DNA of 64,000 bases from an uncultured Chiayiivirga sp. Its GTDB lineage: Bacteria; Pseudomonadota; Gammaproteobacteria; Xanthomonadales; Xanthomonadaceae. Below the pieces are notes generated by a model. That model had not been told where the DNA came from, ran no database searches, and saw only the letters and a list, made by a program, of their open reading frames with translations. Location: NCBI GenBank assembly GCA_934525595.1, contig CAKSZJ010000001.1, positions 1 to 64,000 of the forward strand. Reading direction: 5' to 3'. The position numbers and the translations under genes were made by a program. Below, piece by piece: positions 43,541 to 52,966 of the stretch (positions are counted from its first letter, which is position 1; each line of letters opens with the position of its first letter).

Positions 43541-46301
43541 GATTCAGGATCGCGTTGAACAGCAGCCGATAGCTGCCGACGGTGCTGCCGCGCCAGACCG
43601 GATTGATCGCGAACAGCAGCACGCGGCCTTCGCCGTGGCGCGCCTGGACCACCGCCGCGCGCTCGGCGATTTCGTTCGCCCCGTCCAGCAGGCCGGAGAC
43701 CAGCAGCTGATCGGCTTCGGCAAAGCGCAGGATGACCTGCGGCCTGGCCGAATCCGGAATCGCCCAGTGGTTGTTGCGGCGCTGCTCTTCGTTCAGCGGC
43801 ATGGCTTCCCAGGGCCGGTTGTCGGGCAGCGGGTGCGCCTCCATGTACGCGCGTCCCTCGGGCACATCGACATCGTGCCTGTCGCCGCGCCCGGTCGGGC
43901 GTTCGACGTCCTTGGCCCGCTGCGGACCGCCCCAGCGCGACCCGCGCACGCGCCCGCCGGGCGTGGCGACCTCGGCCACGTAGAACGACATGCCGCTGCT
44001 GCTGTAAACCGGCAGCGGCGCATCGCGGTAGCCGCCGGCCACCGGATGCTTCATGTCCACGAAGTGCGAGCGCAGCACGCTGCCGACGATGCGCAGCTTC
44101 TCGGTGGGCGTGACGAAGACGCCGGGCGCCAGCCCGACATCGATCGCGAAGCGCGCGGTGTCCTCGGCGGTCACCAGCAGGCCGCCTTCGGCCACGAACT
44201 TCCTGAGGTTGGCCAGGCCGGTGTCTCCCATGCCGGGCCGCATGTCGTCGGTGGCGTCGATCCTGCCGATGTTGGGCGTCAGCGCGGTCGTCTTCCACGG
44301 CAGGGGCTGCCCCCACATCGGCATGCCGTCGATGATCTGGCGCGTGCTGGAAAGCCCGGTCGGCGCGAACAGGATGACGTCGTAGCGCGCGCGCAGGTCG
44401 GGATCTTCGGTGATGTCCTGGGTGCTGATGTAGCTGTAGGGAACCTGCATCGCGTCCAGCTCCATCCGCCACCAGCCCTCGGTCTGGGTGCTGAGCCAGG
44501 TGTGCATCAGCGCGATGCGCGGCAGCGCGGCGGCGGTACTCGGGGGCATGTCGATGCTGGCCAGGCCGGCGGGAACCACCGGATCGGGCGCGCGGCGCAT
44601 CGGCGCGGCGAGGATCGCCGGATCGGTGACCCGCACGATCTTCAGGTCGAACAGGTCGCCCAGCGACCAGCCGGTGTCGTCGTAGGGCGTGTCGAACTTG
44701 CGGTCCTTGGGCGACCAGTACTGGCGGTCGAGCAGGGCGTCGGCAATGCGCGAGTAGGGCTGGTCCATGCGGATCACGTAGCTGCCTGCGGCGAGGGTCA
44801 GGTGGCCGCTCGCGGTGCCGGTGTCCTTGCCGGCCTCGTTCTTCCGCGGCGGGTTGTCCACCGTGAACGCGGACGAAAGCCGATGCACCTCGACGTGCTG
44901 GCGGCGCATGATTTCCAGCAGCCGCGCCTGCGCGCCGCTGCGTGACTCGTCCACGGCCAGAACCCAGGCGGCAGGCCCAGAAGTGCGCGCCTTCTCCACC
45001 GAGCGCCGGCTCTTGAGATGGAAGTTGCGCAGGAAGACGTCGGCGTTTTCCGCGAAGTAGTGCAATGCGGTCAGCAGGCCCGTCTGCTGGTAGTTGTTGT
45101 TGTTGCGGGCCGACCAGAGCACCTTGGGGTAGGGCGGATTGGGGCGGTACCAGGTGCGTGCGTACTCGTGCGGCTGCAGGATTCGCGGCAGCGTGTCGGC
45201 GCCGTCGTTGCCATAGGTCTCGTACAGGCGGCTGATGCCGTTGTGGGTCGCCGCCATGAACATCAGGTAGCCGGGACTCCAGGCGTCGAACTCGCCGTGC
45301 GTCCATACGCCCGGCAGGCCCATGCGCGTCATCTGCTGCACGTTGTCCCAGCCCAGCTGCTGCCATTCGCCCACCAGGATGGGGTCGATCCAGGCGTTGT
45401 AGGGGCCGGTGCCGATGGTGTTGTCGTAGAGGAAGGCGTAGGACTCGTGCAGGTCGTGGATGACCTGTGCGCCGAAGTTGACGTAGGTGTCGAGCACCAT
45501 GCGGCTGGAGTTGAGCGTCATCGCGATGCCGTCGCGGTTGTTGTCGTGCGCGACGTACTTGCCCCAGTAGACCAGCGGCGGATAGTTGCGCTCCGGGTGG
45601 GCGCGGTGCCAGTTGTAGATGTCGGTCTTGCGATCGCGTCCGTCGACCTCCACCACCGGCGTGATCAGGGTGATCACGCGCGAGCGGATGCCGCGGACGT
45701 AGGGGGCCTCGTCGATCGCGAGGCGATAGCCCAGCTCCATCAGCGCGGTGGGCGAGCCGGTTTCGGTCGAGTGCAGCGCGCCGGTGATGTAGTAGACCGG
45801 GCGCGTCTGCGCGATCAGCGCATCGGCCGCAGCAGCGTCCAGGGTGCGCGGGTCGGCCAGACGGCGAAGATTGGCCAGGTTGCTCTCGAGCTCTGCGATG
45901 AGCGCTTCGTCGGCAATGGCGACGGCGATGGTCTCGCGGCCTTCCTCGCTGTGGCCGATGGTGAACACACGCACCCGCGGGCTGGCTTTCTCCAGGGCGC
46001 GGAAGTAGCGGTGCACGTCGGCCGAGTAGGGCATGTATCCCTCGGCGCCGGCGATGTGGCCGAGCACGGCCAGCGGTGTCGGAACCGTATCGGAGGCAGG
46101 CAAGTAGTCGGTCAGGGGTGAATTGAGCGTCGGGTCGGTGGTGAACTCCGCGATCAGCCGCGTATAGGTTTCGTCGATGGCCTGCTGCGGCGCGCGCGCA
46201 TAGGCCGCGGGCGAGTCCACCGATGCGCGTGGCGGTGCGGCCATCGCCAGTCCCGCCGCGGCCAGCCACGCCACCATCGCTACCATGGGCACCATGCGCA
46301 T
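43509..46301 (-). CDS. Secreted M14 family zinc carboxypeptidase, large form
   Basis: The 930-residue protein has a signal peptide (1-22, AMAA). An M14 carboxypeptidase-type domain (about 65-400) shows GHSEEGRETIAV, the zinc motif HSTE (ALHSTETGSP) and a later histidine (DLHES). A long C-terminal half follows. It includes a segment resembling a type-1 glutamine-amidotransferase-like fold (RYDVILFAPTGLSSTRQIIDG, LRKFVAEGGLLVTAEDTA), as in other large secreted M14 proteins of this order. The role is probably extracellular protein degradation. The gene is separate from murU by 162 bases. Confidence 0.83.
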   Translation of the reverse strand: MRMVPMVAMVAWLAAAGLAMAAPPRASVDSPAAYARAPQQAIDETYTRLIAEFTTDPTLNSPLTDYLPASDTVPTPLAVLGHIAGAEGYMPYSADVHRYFRALEKASPRVRVFTIGHSEEGRETIAVAIADEALIAELESNLANLRRLADPRTLDAAAADALIAQTRPVYYITGALHSTETGSPTALMELGYRLAIDEAPYVRGIRSRVITLITPVVEVDGRDRKTDIYNWHRAHPERNYPPLVYWGKYVAHDNNRDGIAMTLNSSRMVLDTYVNFGAQVIHDLHESYAFLYDNTIGTGPYNAWIDPILVGEWQQLGWDNVQQMTRMGLPGVWTHGEFDAWSPGYLMFMAATHNGISRLYETYGNDGADTLPRILQPHEYARTWYRPNPPYPKVLWSARNNNNYQQTGLLTALHYFAENADVFLRNFHLKSRRSVEKARTSGPAAWVLAVDESRSGAQARLLEIMRRQHVEVHRLSSAFTVDNPPRKNEAGKDTGTASGHLTLAAGSYVIRMDQPYSRIADALLDRQYWSPKDRKFDTPYDDTGWSLGDLFDLKIVRVTDPAILAAPMRRAPDPVVPAGLASIDMPPSTAAALPRIALMHTWLSTQTEGWWRMELDAMQVPYSYISTQDITEDPDLRARYDVILFAPTGLSSTRQIIDGMPMWGQPLPWKTTALTPNIGRIDATDDMRPGMGDTGLANLRKFVAEGGLLVTAEDTARFAIDVGLAPGVFVTPTEKLRIVGSVLRSHFVDMKHPVAGGYRDAPLPVYSSSGMSFYVAEVATPGGRVRGSRWGGPQRAKDVERPTGRGDRHDVDVPEGRAYMEAHPLPDNRPWEAMPLNEEQRRNNHWAIPDSARPQVILRFAEADQLLVSGLLDGANEIAERAAVVQARHGEGRVLLFAINPVWRGSTVGSYRLLFNAILNHRPAVEPAGR

Positions 46302-46463
46302 TGCGTCTTCCTTCCCGTCGTCTGGCCGGGCCCGGCATGGGCCAGCGGATACCGCGTGCGAGGGTAATTCAAACCGGGAAGGGTGAGTCGGTCGCAGCGG
46401 CGGAACGTGATCGCCGCCGCGTGCCGCAGCGCGGGCGCGTACGCGGGACGACGCGGCGGGCGA

Positions 46464-47177
46464 TCAGTCCGCGCGGGCCTCGGCGCGCAGCCGCTGCGCC
46501 AGTGCGGCAAGCGCGTCGGGCGTGCCGGCATCGGCCCAGTGGCCGCGGTGGTGGCGTCCGCCGATCCGCCCGCGGCGCATGGCGTGGCGCAGCAGCGGGG
46601 CAAGGCGGAACGCGGGAGGCGTGCCGCCCGCCTCGTCGGGTGCAAAAGCTGTGCGCCAGCCGGCGAAGAGTGCCGGATGGATGATGCCCACGCCGGCGTA
46701 GGTGACGCCGCCGGTGGCGTCGGGCACGGGCTGGAGGCGGCCCTGGCGGTCGAGCGCGAAGTCTCCCGCGCCGTCCGGTGGATCGACCACGACCAGGTGG
46801 GCCAGATCGCCTTCGGGCAGCGTCAGGGTGGAGAAGTCCAGTTCGAGGTGGATGTCACCGTTGACCAGCAGGAACGGGTCGGGGTCGAGCAGGGGCAGGG
46901 CGTTGAGCAGGCCGCCGCCGGTTTCCAGCCCGCTGCCGCCCTCCCAGGAATAGACGATCGAGAGCCCGAAGCGCGCGCCGTCGCCCAGCACGGCAGGGAA
47001 CTGCTCGGCCAGCCAGGCGGTGTTGATCACCACGTCGCGGATACCGGCGCGGCGCAGTGCGTGCAGGTGGGTTTCGATCAATCGTTCGCGCCCGGCTTTC
47101 AGCAGCGGTTTGGGGCAGGTGTCGGTGAGCGGGCGCAGTCGCAGGCCGCGCCCTGCGGCCAGGATCATCGCCTTCAC
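46464..47177 (-). CDS. murU: N-acetylmuramate-1-phosphate uridylyltransferase
   Basis: This 237-residue sugar-1-phosphate nucleotidyltransferase starts at a GTG (MKAMILAAGRGLRLRPLTD), with PKPLL as the second signature and NGDIHLELDF around the metal-binding aspartate. It converts MurNAc-1-phosphate to UDP-MurNAc in the MurA/MurB-bypassing recycling route. The GTG overlaps the amgK stop by four bases. That conserved pairing decides MurU over a generic nucleotidyltransferase. Confidence 0.88.
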   Translation of the reverse strand: MKAMILAAGRGLRLRPLTDTCPKPLLKAGRERLIETHLHALRRAGIRDVVINTAWLAEQFPAVLGDGARFGLSIVYSWEGGSGLETGGGLLNALPLLDPDPFLLVNGDIHLELDFSTLTLPEGDLAHLVVVDPPDGAGDFALDRQGRLQPVPDATGGVTYAGVGIIHPALFAGWRTAFAPDEAGGTPPAFRLAPLLRHAMRRGRIGGRHHRGHWADAGTPDALAALAQRLRAEARAD

Positions 47178-48187
47178 GCCGGCAACTCCAGCGGCGCCAG
47201 GCGCGGGAACACCCGGTCGGCCAGCAGCGCGTGCAGTGGCGCGAGCTCTGGATGGTGCGGCAGCGTGCGGTCCAGGTAGGCCAGGAAGCGCGGTGCGTCG
47301 GCCAGATAGCGCGGCTTGGCGTCGCGGTGCTGCAGGCGCGCGAAGATGCCGAGCACCTTGAGATGGCGCTGCACGCCGATCAGCGCGACGTCGCGCCGGA
47401 ACGCCTCCGCCTCGGGCAGCGTCAGCCCGGCCGCGCGGGCGGCGTGCAGGTAGCTGTCGATCCAGCCATCGGTGCGCGCCTGCGGCCAGGACACGAAGGC
47501 GTCCTTGAGCAGGCTCAGCACGTCGTAGGCCAGCGGGCCGCGCACGGCGTCCTGGAAGTCCAGCACCGCCACGCCTTCGTCCGCGGGCATCAGATTGCGC
47601 ACGATGAAGTCGCGGTGCACCAGGCCCTGCGCGGGGCTCTGGAAGGCGCGCAGCAGTACCGCACAGGCGTCCTGCCAGGCGGAGTTCTCGGCCGGCGCAA
47701 GCGAAAGCCCCAGGTGGCGCCCGAGGAACCATTCGGGAAAGAGCGCCAGCTCGCGCCGCACGAGGGTCTCGTCATAGGCGGGGATGTCGTCCGGAAGCGC
47801 GATGCGCTGCAGCCGCAGGAGCTGCTCGAAGGCACGTCCGATCCAGAGGTCGGCGTTGTGGGCGTCGATCCTCTGCAGCAGGGTGTCGCTTCCCAGGTCT
47901 TCCAGCAGCAGCCAGCCGTTTTCCGCATCCTGCGCCAGCACGCCGGGCACGCGCACGCCGCCAGCCCGCAGTCGTGCCTGCATCGCCAGCCAGGGACGCA
48001 CGTCCTCGCGATCGGGCGGTGAGTCCATGACGATGCGCGAACTTCCGTCAGCGGCGCAGGTGCGCCAGTAGCTGCGAAAACCGGCGTCCGAAGAGGCGCG
48101 CTCGGGCACCGGAGCGGCTGCGCCGAGATGGGCGCGGGCGAACGCCAGGCGTTCGAGGTCGCGCGGTGAGTGCGTGGCCTGGCTCAT
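47174..48187 (-). CDS. amgK: Anomeric N-acetylmuramate/N-acetylglucosamine kinase
   Basis: The 337-residue protein is an aminoglycoside-phosphotransferase-fold sugar kinase. Visible motifs are the hinge WLLLEDLGSDTL, the catalytic loop VHRDFIVRNLM and the metal aspartate VLDFQDA. AmgK phosphorylates MurNAc at C1 for MurU, letting the cell salvage wall sugars and giving intrinsic tolerance to fosfomycin in species that have it. Its ATG overlaps the stop of the deacetylase-family gene and its stop overlaps murU, so the three genes are translationally chained. Confidence 0.88.
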   Translation of the reverse strand: MSQATHSPRDLERLAFARAHLGAAAPVPERASSDAGFRSYWRTCAADGSSRIVMDSPPDREDVRPWLAMQARLRAGGVRVPGVLAQDAENGWLLLEDLGSDTLLQRIDAHNADLWIGRAFEQLLRLQRIALPDDIPAYDETLVRRELALFPEWFLGRHLGLSLAPAENSAWQDACAVLLRAFQSPAQGLVHRDFIVRNLMPADEGVAVLDFQDAVRGPLAYDVLSLLKDAFVSWPQARTDGWIDSYLHAARAAGLTLPEAEAFRRDVALIGVQRHLKVLGIFARLQHRDAKPRYLADAPRFLAYLDRTLPHHPELAPLHALLADRVFPRLAPLELPA

Positions 48188-49119
48188 CCCATGAGCTCGC
48201 GCACGTGTGCCACCGCGCACTCGCGCAGCGCGGCGAGGTCGTAACCACCTTCCAGGCTCGAGACGATCCGGCCACGCGCGTGCCGCAGCGCGATGGCCAG
48301 GAGCTCGCGGGTGACCCAGGCGAAATCGTCCGCTTCCAGCTCCAGGTGCGCCAGCGGATCGGCGCGGTGCGCGTCGAATCCCGCCGAGACCAGCAGCAGC
48401 TCGGGCCGGAACGCATCCAGCTCCGGCAGCAGCACGTCGCGCCACGCGGCGCGGAACGCCGCCGAGCCCGAAGCGGGTGCCAGCAGCAGGTTGCGCACGT
48501 TGCCCACGCCGCGTTCGGCCGCAAGGCCGGTATTGGGATACAGGCCGCGCTCGTGGCTGGACAGGTACATCACCCGCGGCTCGCTTTCGAAGCAGGCCTG
48601 GGTGCCATTGCCGTGGTGCACGTCGAAATCGACGATGGCAACGCGTTCCAGCCCGTGCGCCTCGAGCGCATAGCGCGCTGCCACGGCCACCGAGTTGAAC
48701 AGGCAAAAACCCATCGCCTGATCCGGTGCGGCGTGATGGCCTGGCGGCCGCACCGCGCAGAAGGCGCGCTCGCACTGGCCCAGCATCACGGCGTCCACCG
48801 CGGCGCAGCCGGCCCCGGCGGCGCGCAGCGCGGCGACGGCGGAGTGGGCGTTCATGCCGGTGTCGTCGTCGAGCATCCGCGGTGCCTCGACCGGCACGTC
48901 GAGGATGCGCGCGATGTGCGCGGCGGTGTGGACCAGACCCAGCTGGGAGCGCGTGGCGCAGGGCGCTTCCATCCATTCGATGCCGCGCAGCCCGGCCGCG
49001 CGAAGGGCGTCCAGGACGCCGGCCAGTCGCGCAGGCGATTCGGGATGGGAGATCGCATTCGCGTGCAGCAGGCAGTCCGGATGGCTGTAGATGCGCAGCG
49101 TGTCGAGCGTCTGGTGGAT
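48184..49119 (-). CDS. Histone deacetylase family amidohydrolase with non-standard start
   Basis: The family core is complete: PPGHHA, the zinc-binding DFDVHHGNGT, SAGFDAH and SLEGGYDL. The first ATG (48972) would give 262 residues and cut off the conserved opening RIYSHPDCLLH...SHPESPARL. That opening is encoded in frame upstream to at least 49098, yet no ATG, GTG or TTG occurs before the in-frame stop. An ATC at 49119, eight bases after a GGAG site at the pduO stop, would give a family-normal 311 residues; CTG at 49098 is the other candidate. Bacterial relatives act on acetylated polyamines or other small amides. It lies between pduO and amgK. Confidence 0.8.
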   Translation of the reverse strand: MHQTLDTLRIYSHPDCLLHANAISHPESPARLAGVLDALRAAGLRGIEWMEAPCATRSQLGLVHTAAHIARILDVPVEAPRMLDDDTGMNAHSAVAALRAAGAGCAAVDAVMLGQCERAFCAVRPPGHHAAPDQAMGFCLFNSVAVAARYALEAHGLERVAIVDFDVHHGNGTQACFESEPRVMYLSSHERGLYPNTGLAAERGVGNVRNLLLAPASGSAAFRAAWRDVLLPELDAFRPELLLVSAGFDAHRADPLAHLELEADDFAWVTRELLAIALRHARGRIVSSLEGGYDLAALRECAVAHVRELMG

Positions 49120-49124
49120 GGCAG

Positions 49125-49682
49125 CTACTCCGGTCGCAGCCCGTGCTGCCAGAGGTTTTCACGGCCGCCGTCGGCGCGCGCCAGGACGCGGGAAAGCACG
49201 AAGAGGTAGTCGGAAAGGCGATTCACGAAGGCCAGCGCCTGCGGCCGCACCTGCTCCTGCCGCGACAGCGCCACGATCGCCCGTTCGGCACGGCGGCAGG
49301 CGGTGCGCGCCACGTGGCAGTGCGCCGCCGCCGCGCTGCCGCCACCGGGCAGGATGAATTCCTTGAGCGGGGGCAGGTCGGCGTTGAGGGCGTCCAGGCG
49401 CTGTTCGAGCCAGGCCACGTCGCGCTCGTCGATCGCCGCATGGCCCGGGATGCACAGTTCGCCGCCCAGATCGAACAGCGCGTGCTGGATGCCGACCAGG
49501 TCCACGCGCGCTGCCTCGGGCAGGGCATGGGCCAGCACCACGCCAATCTGGGCGTTGGTCTCGTCCAGCGTCCCCAGGGCGTCGATCCGAGGGCCGTCCT
49601 TGGGCACGCGCGAGCCGTCGCCCAGTCCGGTGCTGCCGGTGTCGCCGGTGCGCGTGTAGATCTTCGAGAGACGGTTGCCCAT
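49125..49682 (-). CDS. pduO: Cob(I)alamin adenosyltransferase, PduO type
   Basis: The 185-residue protein begins with the family signature KIYTRTGDTGSTGLGDGSRV and contains the active-site helix TACRRAERAIVAL, then FVNRLSDYLFVLSR. It transfers the adenosyl group of ATP to cobalamin to make adenosylcobalamin. Since no corrin synthesis genes are in view, it points to salvage of imported vitamin B12. It starts 12 bases after the stop of the membrane protein gene upstream. Confidence 0.93.
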   Translation of the reverse strand: MGNRLSKIYTRTGDTGSTGLGDGSRVPKDGPRIDALGTLDETNAQIGVVLAHALPEAARVDLVGIQHALFDLGGELCIPGHAAIDERDVAWLEQRLDALNADLPPLKEFILPGGGSAAAAHCHVARTACRRAERAIVALSRQEQVRPQALAFVNRLSDYLFVLSRVLARADGGRENLWQHGLRPE

Positions 49683-49694
49683 GTTGCCTCGCGG

Positions 49695-50297
49695 TCAGCC
49701 TGCGTGCGGGGTCGCGCTGGACGACGGCGCGCGGGATCCGGCAAGAACCGCCGCGTGCAGCAAGGCCGCGCCGGCGACGTACATGGCGGTCACCCGCAGG
49801 AACGGGAAATACCAGTGCCCCATGTTGGCGAACCAGCCGCCGAGGCTGCGCTGGGCATCGGCTCCGCCCCAGGAATCGGAAAGCCAGTAGAAACTGCCGT
49901 TGGAGAGCACGAAGCACAGGCTCACCGATACCAGCAACGCCGCCGCGAACTGGCCCGGCGAAGCCCAGCGCAGTCCCGGTCGGCGCGCCGCCAGCCAGGC
50001 GCCGCCCAGCCACAGCGACAGATAGGCCGGCAGCAGGAACCAGTAGGCCGGCGAGACGCAGTAGTGGCCCAGGAAGTTGATGCCCGCCGCGCTGATGGCG
50101 TACCAGTCGGCCAGGAAGGCGACCGCGATCAGTGCGGGAAACGCCCAGCGCCACCGCGCCTTGAGATAGAAACCACCCGCGAAAAAAACCGCCCAGGATG
50201 CATCCGGGATCGCGGCGAAATGGTGGATGCGGGTGGCCGCCATCACCAGGGCGAGCAGGCCGAACAGGGCGATGGTGCGGGTGGCGCGTGTGGACAT
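49695..50297 (-). CDS. DUF6580-like membrane protein upstream of pduO
   Basis: From the ATG at 50297 the protein has 200 residues (MSTRATRTIALFGLLALVMA), with about five hydrophobic segments and the opening pattern RIHHFAAIPDASWAVFFAGGFYL. This resembles the DUF6580 family, small membrane proteins related in outline to ECF-transporter S-components. Direct pairing with a cobalamin adenosyltransferase suggests a role with cobalamin or its precursors, but that is context only. Start codons at 50306 or 50387 are possible. Confidence 0.6.
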   Translation of the reverse strand: MSTRATRTIALFGLLALVMAATRIHHFAAIPDASWAVFFAGGFYLKARWRWAFPALIAVAFLADWYAISAAGINFLGHYCVSPAYWFLLPAYLSLWLGGAWLAARRPGLRWASPGQFAAALLVSVSLCFVLSNGSFYWLSDSWGGADAQRSLGGWFANMGHWYFPFLRVTAMYVAGAALLHAAVLAGSRAPSSSATPHAG

Positions 50298-50456
50298 GGC
50301 GGACATCGCGATCAGTGGGAAAGGACGACGGGATTGTAGCCCAGCCACGCGGGTGTCGCTTCGTGCGCCGATGGGCGTGTCGATCATCGGCGGCGCGGAC
50401 GCGCCAAGCTGCTAGGCTTGCGCCGCCTTAGACTCAAAGGGAGTGGCGAGCCGGCC

Positions 50457-51290
50457 ATGAATCCACAGCATCGCGCCTGGCGTCAGGCGATCGAGTCCGC
50501 CTGGGAGCGGCGTGCGGAGCCAGCCTCCGGAGAGATCGAGGAAATCCGCCTGCTGGTGGATGCCGTGCTCGGCGACATCGAGCGCGGCGCGCTGCGCATC
50601 GCCGAGCCGGCGGCCTCGGGCTGGCAGGTGAACGAGTGGCTCAAGAAGGCCGTGCTGCTTTCCTTCCGGGTGAACGACAGCGCGGTGATGGACGCCGCGC
50701 CGGCACCTTACTGGGACAAGGTACCGCTGCGCTTTGCCGGCTTCGACGAGGCGGCCTTCCGCAGCGTTGGCGCGCGCGTGGTGCCCGGTGCCGTGGTGCG
50801 GCGCGGTGCCCACGTCGGGCGCGATGCGGTGCTGATGCCCAGCTTCGTCAACATCGGTGCCCATGTCGGCGCGGGCACCATGGTCGATACCTGGGCCACG
50901 GTCGGTTCCTGCGCCCAGATCGGCGCGCGTTGCCACCTGTCCGGCGGCGTCGGCATCGGCGGGGTGCTCGAACCGCTGCAGGCCGCGCCCACGATCATCG
51001 AGGACGACTGCTTCATCGGTGCGCGCTCGGAGGTGGTGGAAGGGGTGATCGTGGAGGCCGGCAGCGTGATCGGGATGGGCGTCTTCCTCGGCCAGTCCAC
51101 GAAAATCTACGATCGCGCCAGCGGCGAAATCAGCTACGGCCGCGTGCCCGCGGGCAGCGTGGTGGTCGCCGGCTCGCTGCCGGCCGCCGACGGCAGCCAT
51201 TCGCTCTACTGCGCCGTCATCGTGAAGAAGGTCGACGCGCGCACCCGCGCCAAGACCTCGATCAACGACCTTTTGCGGAGCGAGCCATGA
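50457..51290 (+). CDS. dapD: 2,3,4,5-tetrahydropyridine-2,6-dicarboxylate N-succinyltransferase
   Basis: The 277-residue enzyme acts in the succinylase branch of meso-diaminopimelate and lysine synthesis, using succinyl-CoA. A helical N-terminal domain is followed by a left-handed beta-helix of hexapeptide repeats (about 100-240), including [13 protein letters not shown] and [15 protein letters not shown]. The ATG at 50457 is preferred over one at 50418 because homology begins there. Its TGA overlaps the ATG of the ArsC-like gene, and dapE follows, making a three-gene operon. Confidence 0.95.
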   Translation: MNPQHRAWRQAIESAWERRAEPASGEIEEIRLLVDAVLGDIERGALRIAEPAASGWQVNEWLKKAVLLSFRVNDSAVMDAAPAPYWDKVPLRFAGFDEAAFRSVGARVVPGAVVRRGAHVGRDAVLMPSFVNIGAHVGAGTMVDTWATVGSCAQIGARCHLSGGVGIGGVLEPLQAAPTIIEDDCFIGARSEVVEGVIVEAGSVIGMGVFLGQSTKIYDRASGEISYGRVPAGSVVVAGSLPAADGSHSLYCAVIVKKVDARTRAKTSINDLLRSEP

Positions 51291-51643
51291 GCGTTCGGCT
51301 GTACGGACTGGCCAACTGCGATACCTGCCGAAAGGCGCGCAACTGGCTGACGCGGTTCTCGATCGACCACGAGTTCATCGACTATCGCGAACAGCGCATC
51401 GACCCTGACACGCTCAAGGCCTGGGCCGTGCAGCTTGGCGGCTGGGAGGCGCTCATCAACCGCGCTTCCACCACCTGGCGCACGCTTGCGCCCAGCCGCA
51501 AGCAGCCGGGCTCGGACGCGGAGTGGCGGCTGCTGCTGAAGGAATACCCGCAGCTCATCAAGCGCCCGGTGACGGTCACCGATGACGGCGTCGTATCGGT
51601 GGGCTTCAAGGATGCGCTCTACAAGAAGCGCTTTCAGGCCTGA
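51287..51643 (+). CDS. ArsC/YffB-like thioredoxin-fold protein between dapD and dapE
   Basis: The 118-residue protein has the ArsC/Spx fold with CDTCRKA (Cys10 and Cys13) near the N-terminus, and the C-terminal block [17 protein letters not shown]. coli YffB is the nearest named relative and likewise sits next to dapE. It is probably a glutathione-dependent reductase rather than a real arsenate reductase. ATGA overlap with dapD and a four-base gap to dapE imply a joint function in, or redox control of, the pathway. Confidence 0.85.
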   Translation: MSVRLYGLANCDTCRKARNWLTRFSIDHEFIDYREQRIDPDTLKAWAVQLGGWEALINRASTTWRTLAPSRKQPGSDAEWRLLLKEYPQLIKRPVTVTDDGVVSVGFKDALYKKRFQA

Positions 51644-51647
51644 GTCC

Positions 51648-52808
51648 GTGTCCGACGTTCTCGACCTCACCTGCGAGCTGATCCGCCGGGAATCGGTCAC
51701 CCCCGAAGACGCCGGTTGCCAGGATCTCGTCGCGACGCGACTGCAGGCCGCCGGCTTTTCCGTCACCCACCTGCCGTTTGGAGCGGTGCGCAACCTGTGG
51801 GCCACGCACGGCCAGGGTGCGCCGGTGCTGTGCTTCCTGGGCCATACCGACGTGGTGCCCAGCGGCCTGGCGGCGGCCTGGCGCTCGCCGCCGTTCGATC
51901 CGCAGATCCGCGACGGGCGGCTCTTCGGGCGCGGCGCGGCCGACATGAAGGGTTCGGTGGCCGCCATGGTGCTGGCGCTGGAAGAATTCGCGCGCGCCCA
52001 CCCCGGGCATCGCGGAACGCTGGCGTTGCTGCTGACCTCCGACGAAGAGGGCGATGCGATCGACGGCGTGCGTCGGGTCGCGCAGCATTTTCGCGAAACC
52101 GGCCAGCGCATCGACGCCTGCGTGGTGGGTGAGCCCACCGCCAGCGAACGACTGGGCGACACCATCCGAATCGGCCGGCGCGGTTCGCTCACCGGCACGC
52201 TTGCCGTGCGCGGCGTGCAGGGCCACGTGGCCTATCCGCAGCTGGCCGACAATCCCGTGCACCGCGCGCTGCCGGCGCTTGCCGAGCTGGCGGTACGCCG
52301 CTGGGACGACGGCGATGCGGATTTTCCGCCCAGCAGCTTCCAGATCGCCAACCTGCAGGCCGGCACCGGTGCCAGCAACGTGATCCCGGGCGATTTCCAG
52401 GTGCAGTTCAATTTCCGCTACGGCCCGCGCTGGAGTGCGCAGGCGCTGATCGACGAGGTGGAGTCGCGGCTGCGCGCGCACGCGCTGGATTTCTCGATCC
52501 GCTGGCATCGCTCCGGCGATCCCTTCCACACCGTCGACGGCGGCCTGCGCCAGGCGGTGCGCGCGGCCATTGCCGAGGTCACCGGCCTGGTGCCAGAGGA
52601 AAACACCGCCGGCGGAACCTCGGATGGCCGCTTCATTGCCCCGCTCGGCGCGCAGGTGGTGGAAGTCGGTCCGGTCAATGCGAGCATCCACAAGGTGGAT
52701 GAATATGTTCCGCTGGCCGATCTGGAGACATTGCCCGCGCTGTATCTGGCGATCGCGCGGCGGGTGCTGGCCGGTTCTCGCGGCGACGACACGCGTGAAG
52801 GCGCATAG
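51648..52808 (+). CDS. dapE: Succinyl-diaminopimelate desuccinylase
   Basis: This M20-family metal hydrolase of 386 residues is read from a GTG at 51648 ([23 protein letters not shown]). Zinc-site motifs are visible: [38 protein letters not shown] and IHKVDEYV. It removes succinate to give LL-diaminopimelate, two steps after DapD. A C-terminal tail beyond the usual 375 residues ([11 protein letters not shown]) is unremarkable. Confidence 0.94.
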   Translation: MSDVLDLTCELIRRESVTPEDAGCQDLVATRLQAAGFSVTHLPFGAVRNLWATHGQGAPVLCFLGHTDVVPSGLAAAWRSPPFDPQIRDGRLFGRGAADMKGSVAAMVLALEEFARAHPGHRGTLALLLTSDEEGDAIDGVRRVAQHFRETGQRIDACVVGEPTASERLGDTIRIGRRGSLTGTLAVRGVQGHVAYPQLADNPVHRALPALAELAVRRWDDGDADFPPSSFQIANLQAGTGASNVIPGDFQVQFNFRYGPRWSAQALIDEVESRLRAHALDFSIRWHRSGDPFHTVDGGLRQAVRAAIAEVTGLVPEENTAGGTSDGRFIAPLGAQVVEVGPVNASIHKVDEYVPLADLETLPALYLAIARRVLAGSRGDDTREGA

Positions 52809-52966
52809 GCGCATAGGCGCCGCGGCTGGTTTCCCGCGCGGCGGGCGCGGCCTGCCCGCACGACGTGATTCCACCGTGCAGGCGCCCACATTCCAGGGAC
52901 GCAGGCCTTTCATCCCGGATCCTCGATCCGCCATCCGCCCGAGCCGGGCCTCCAAGGAGACGCGAC

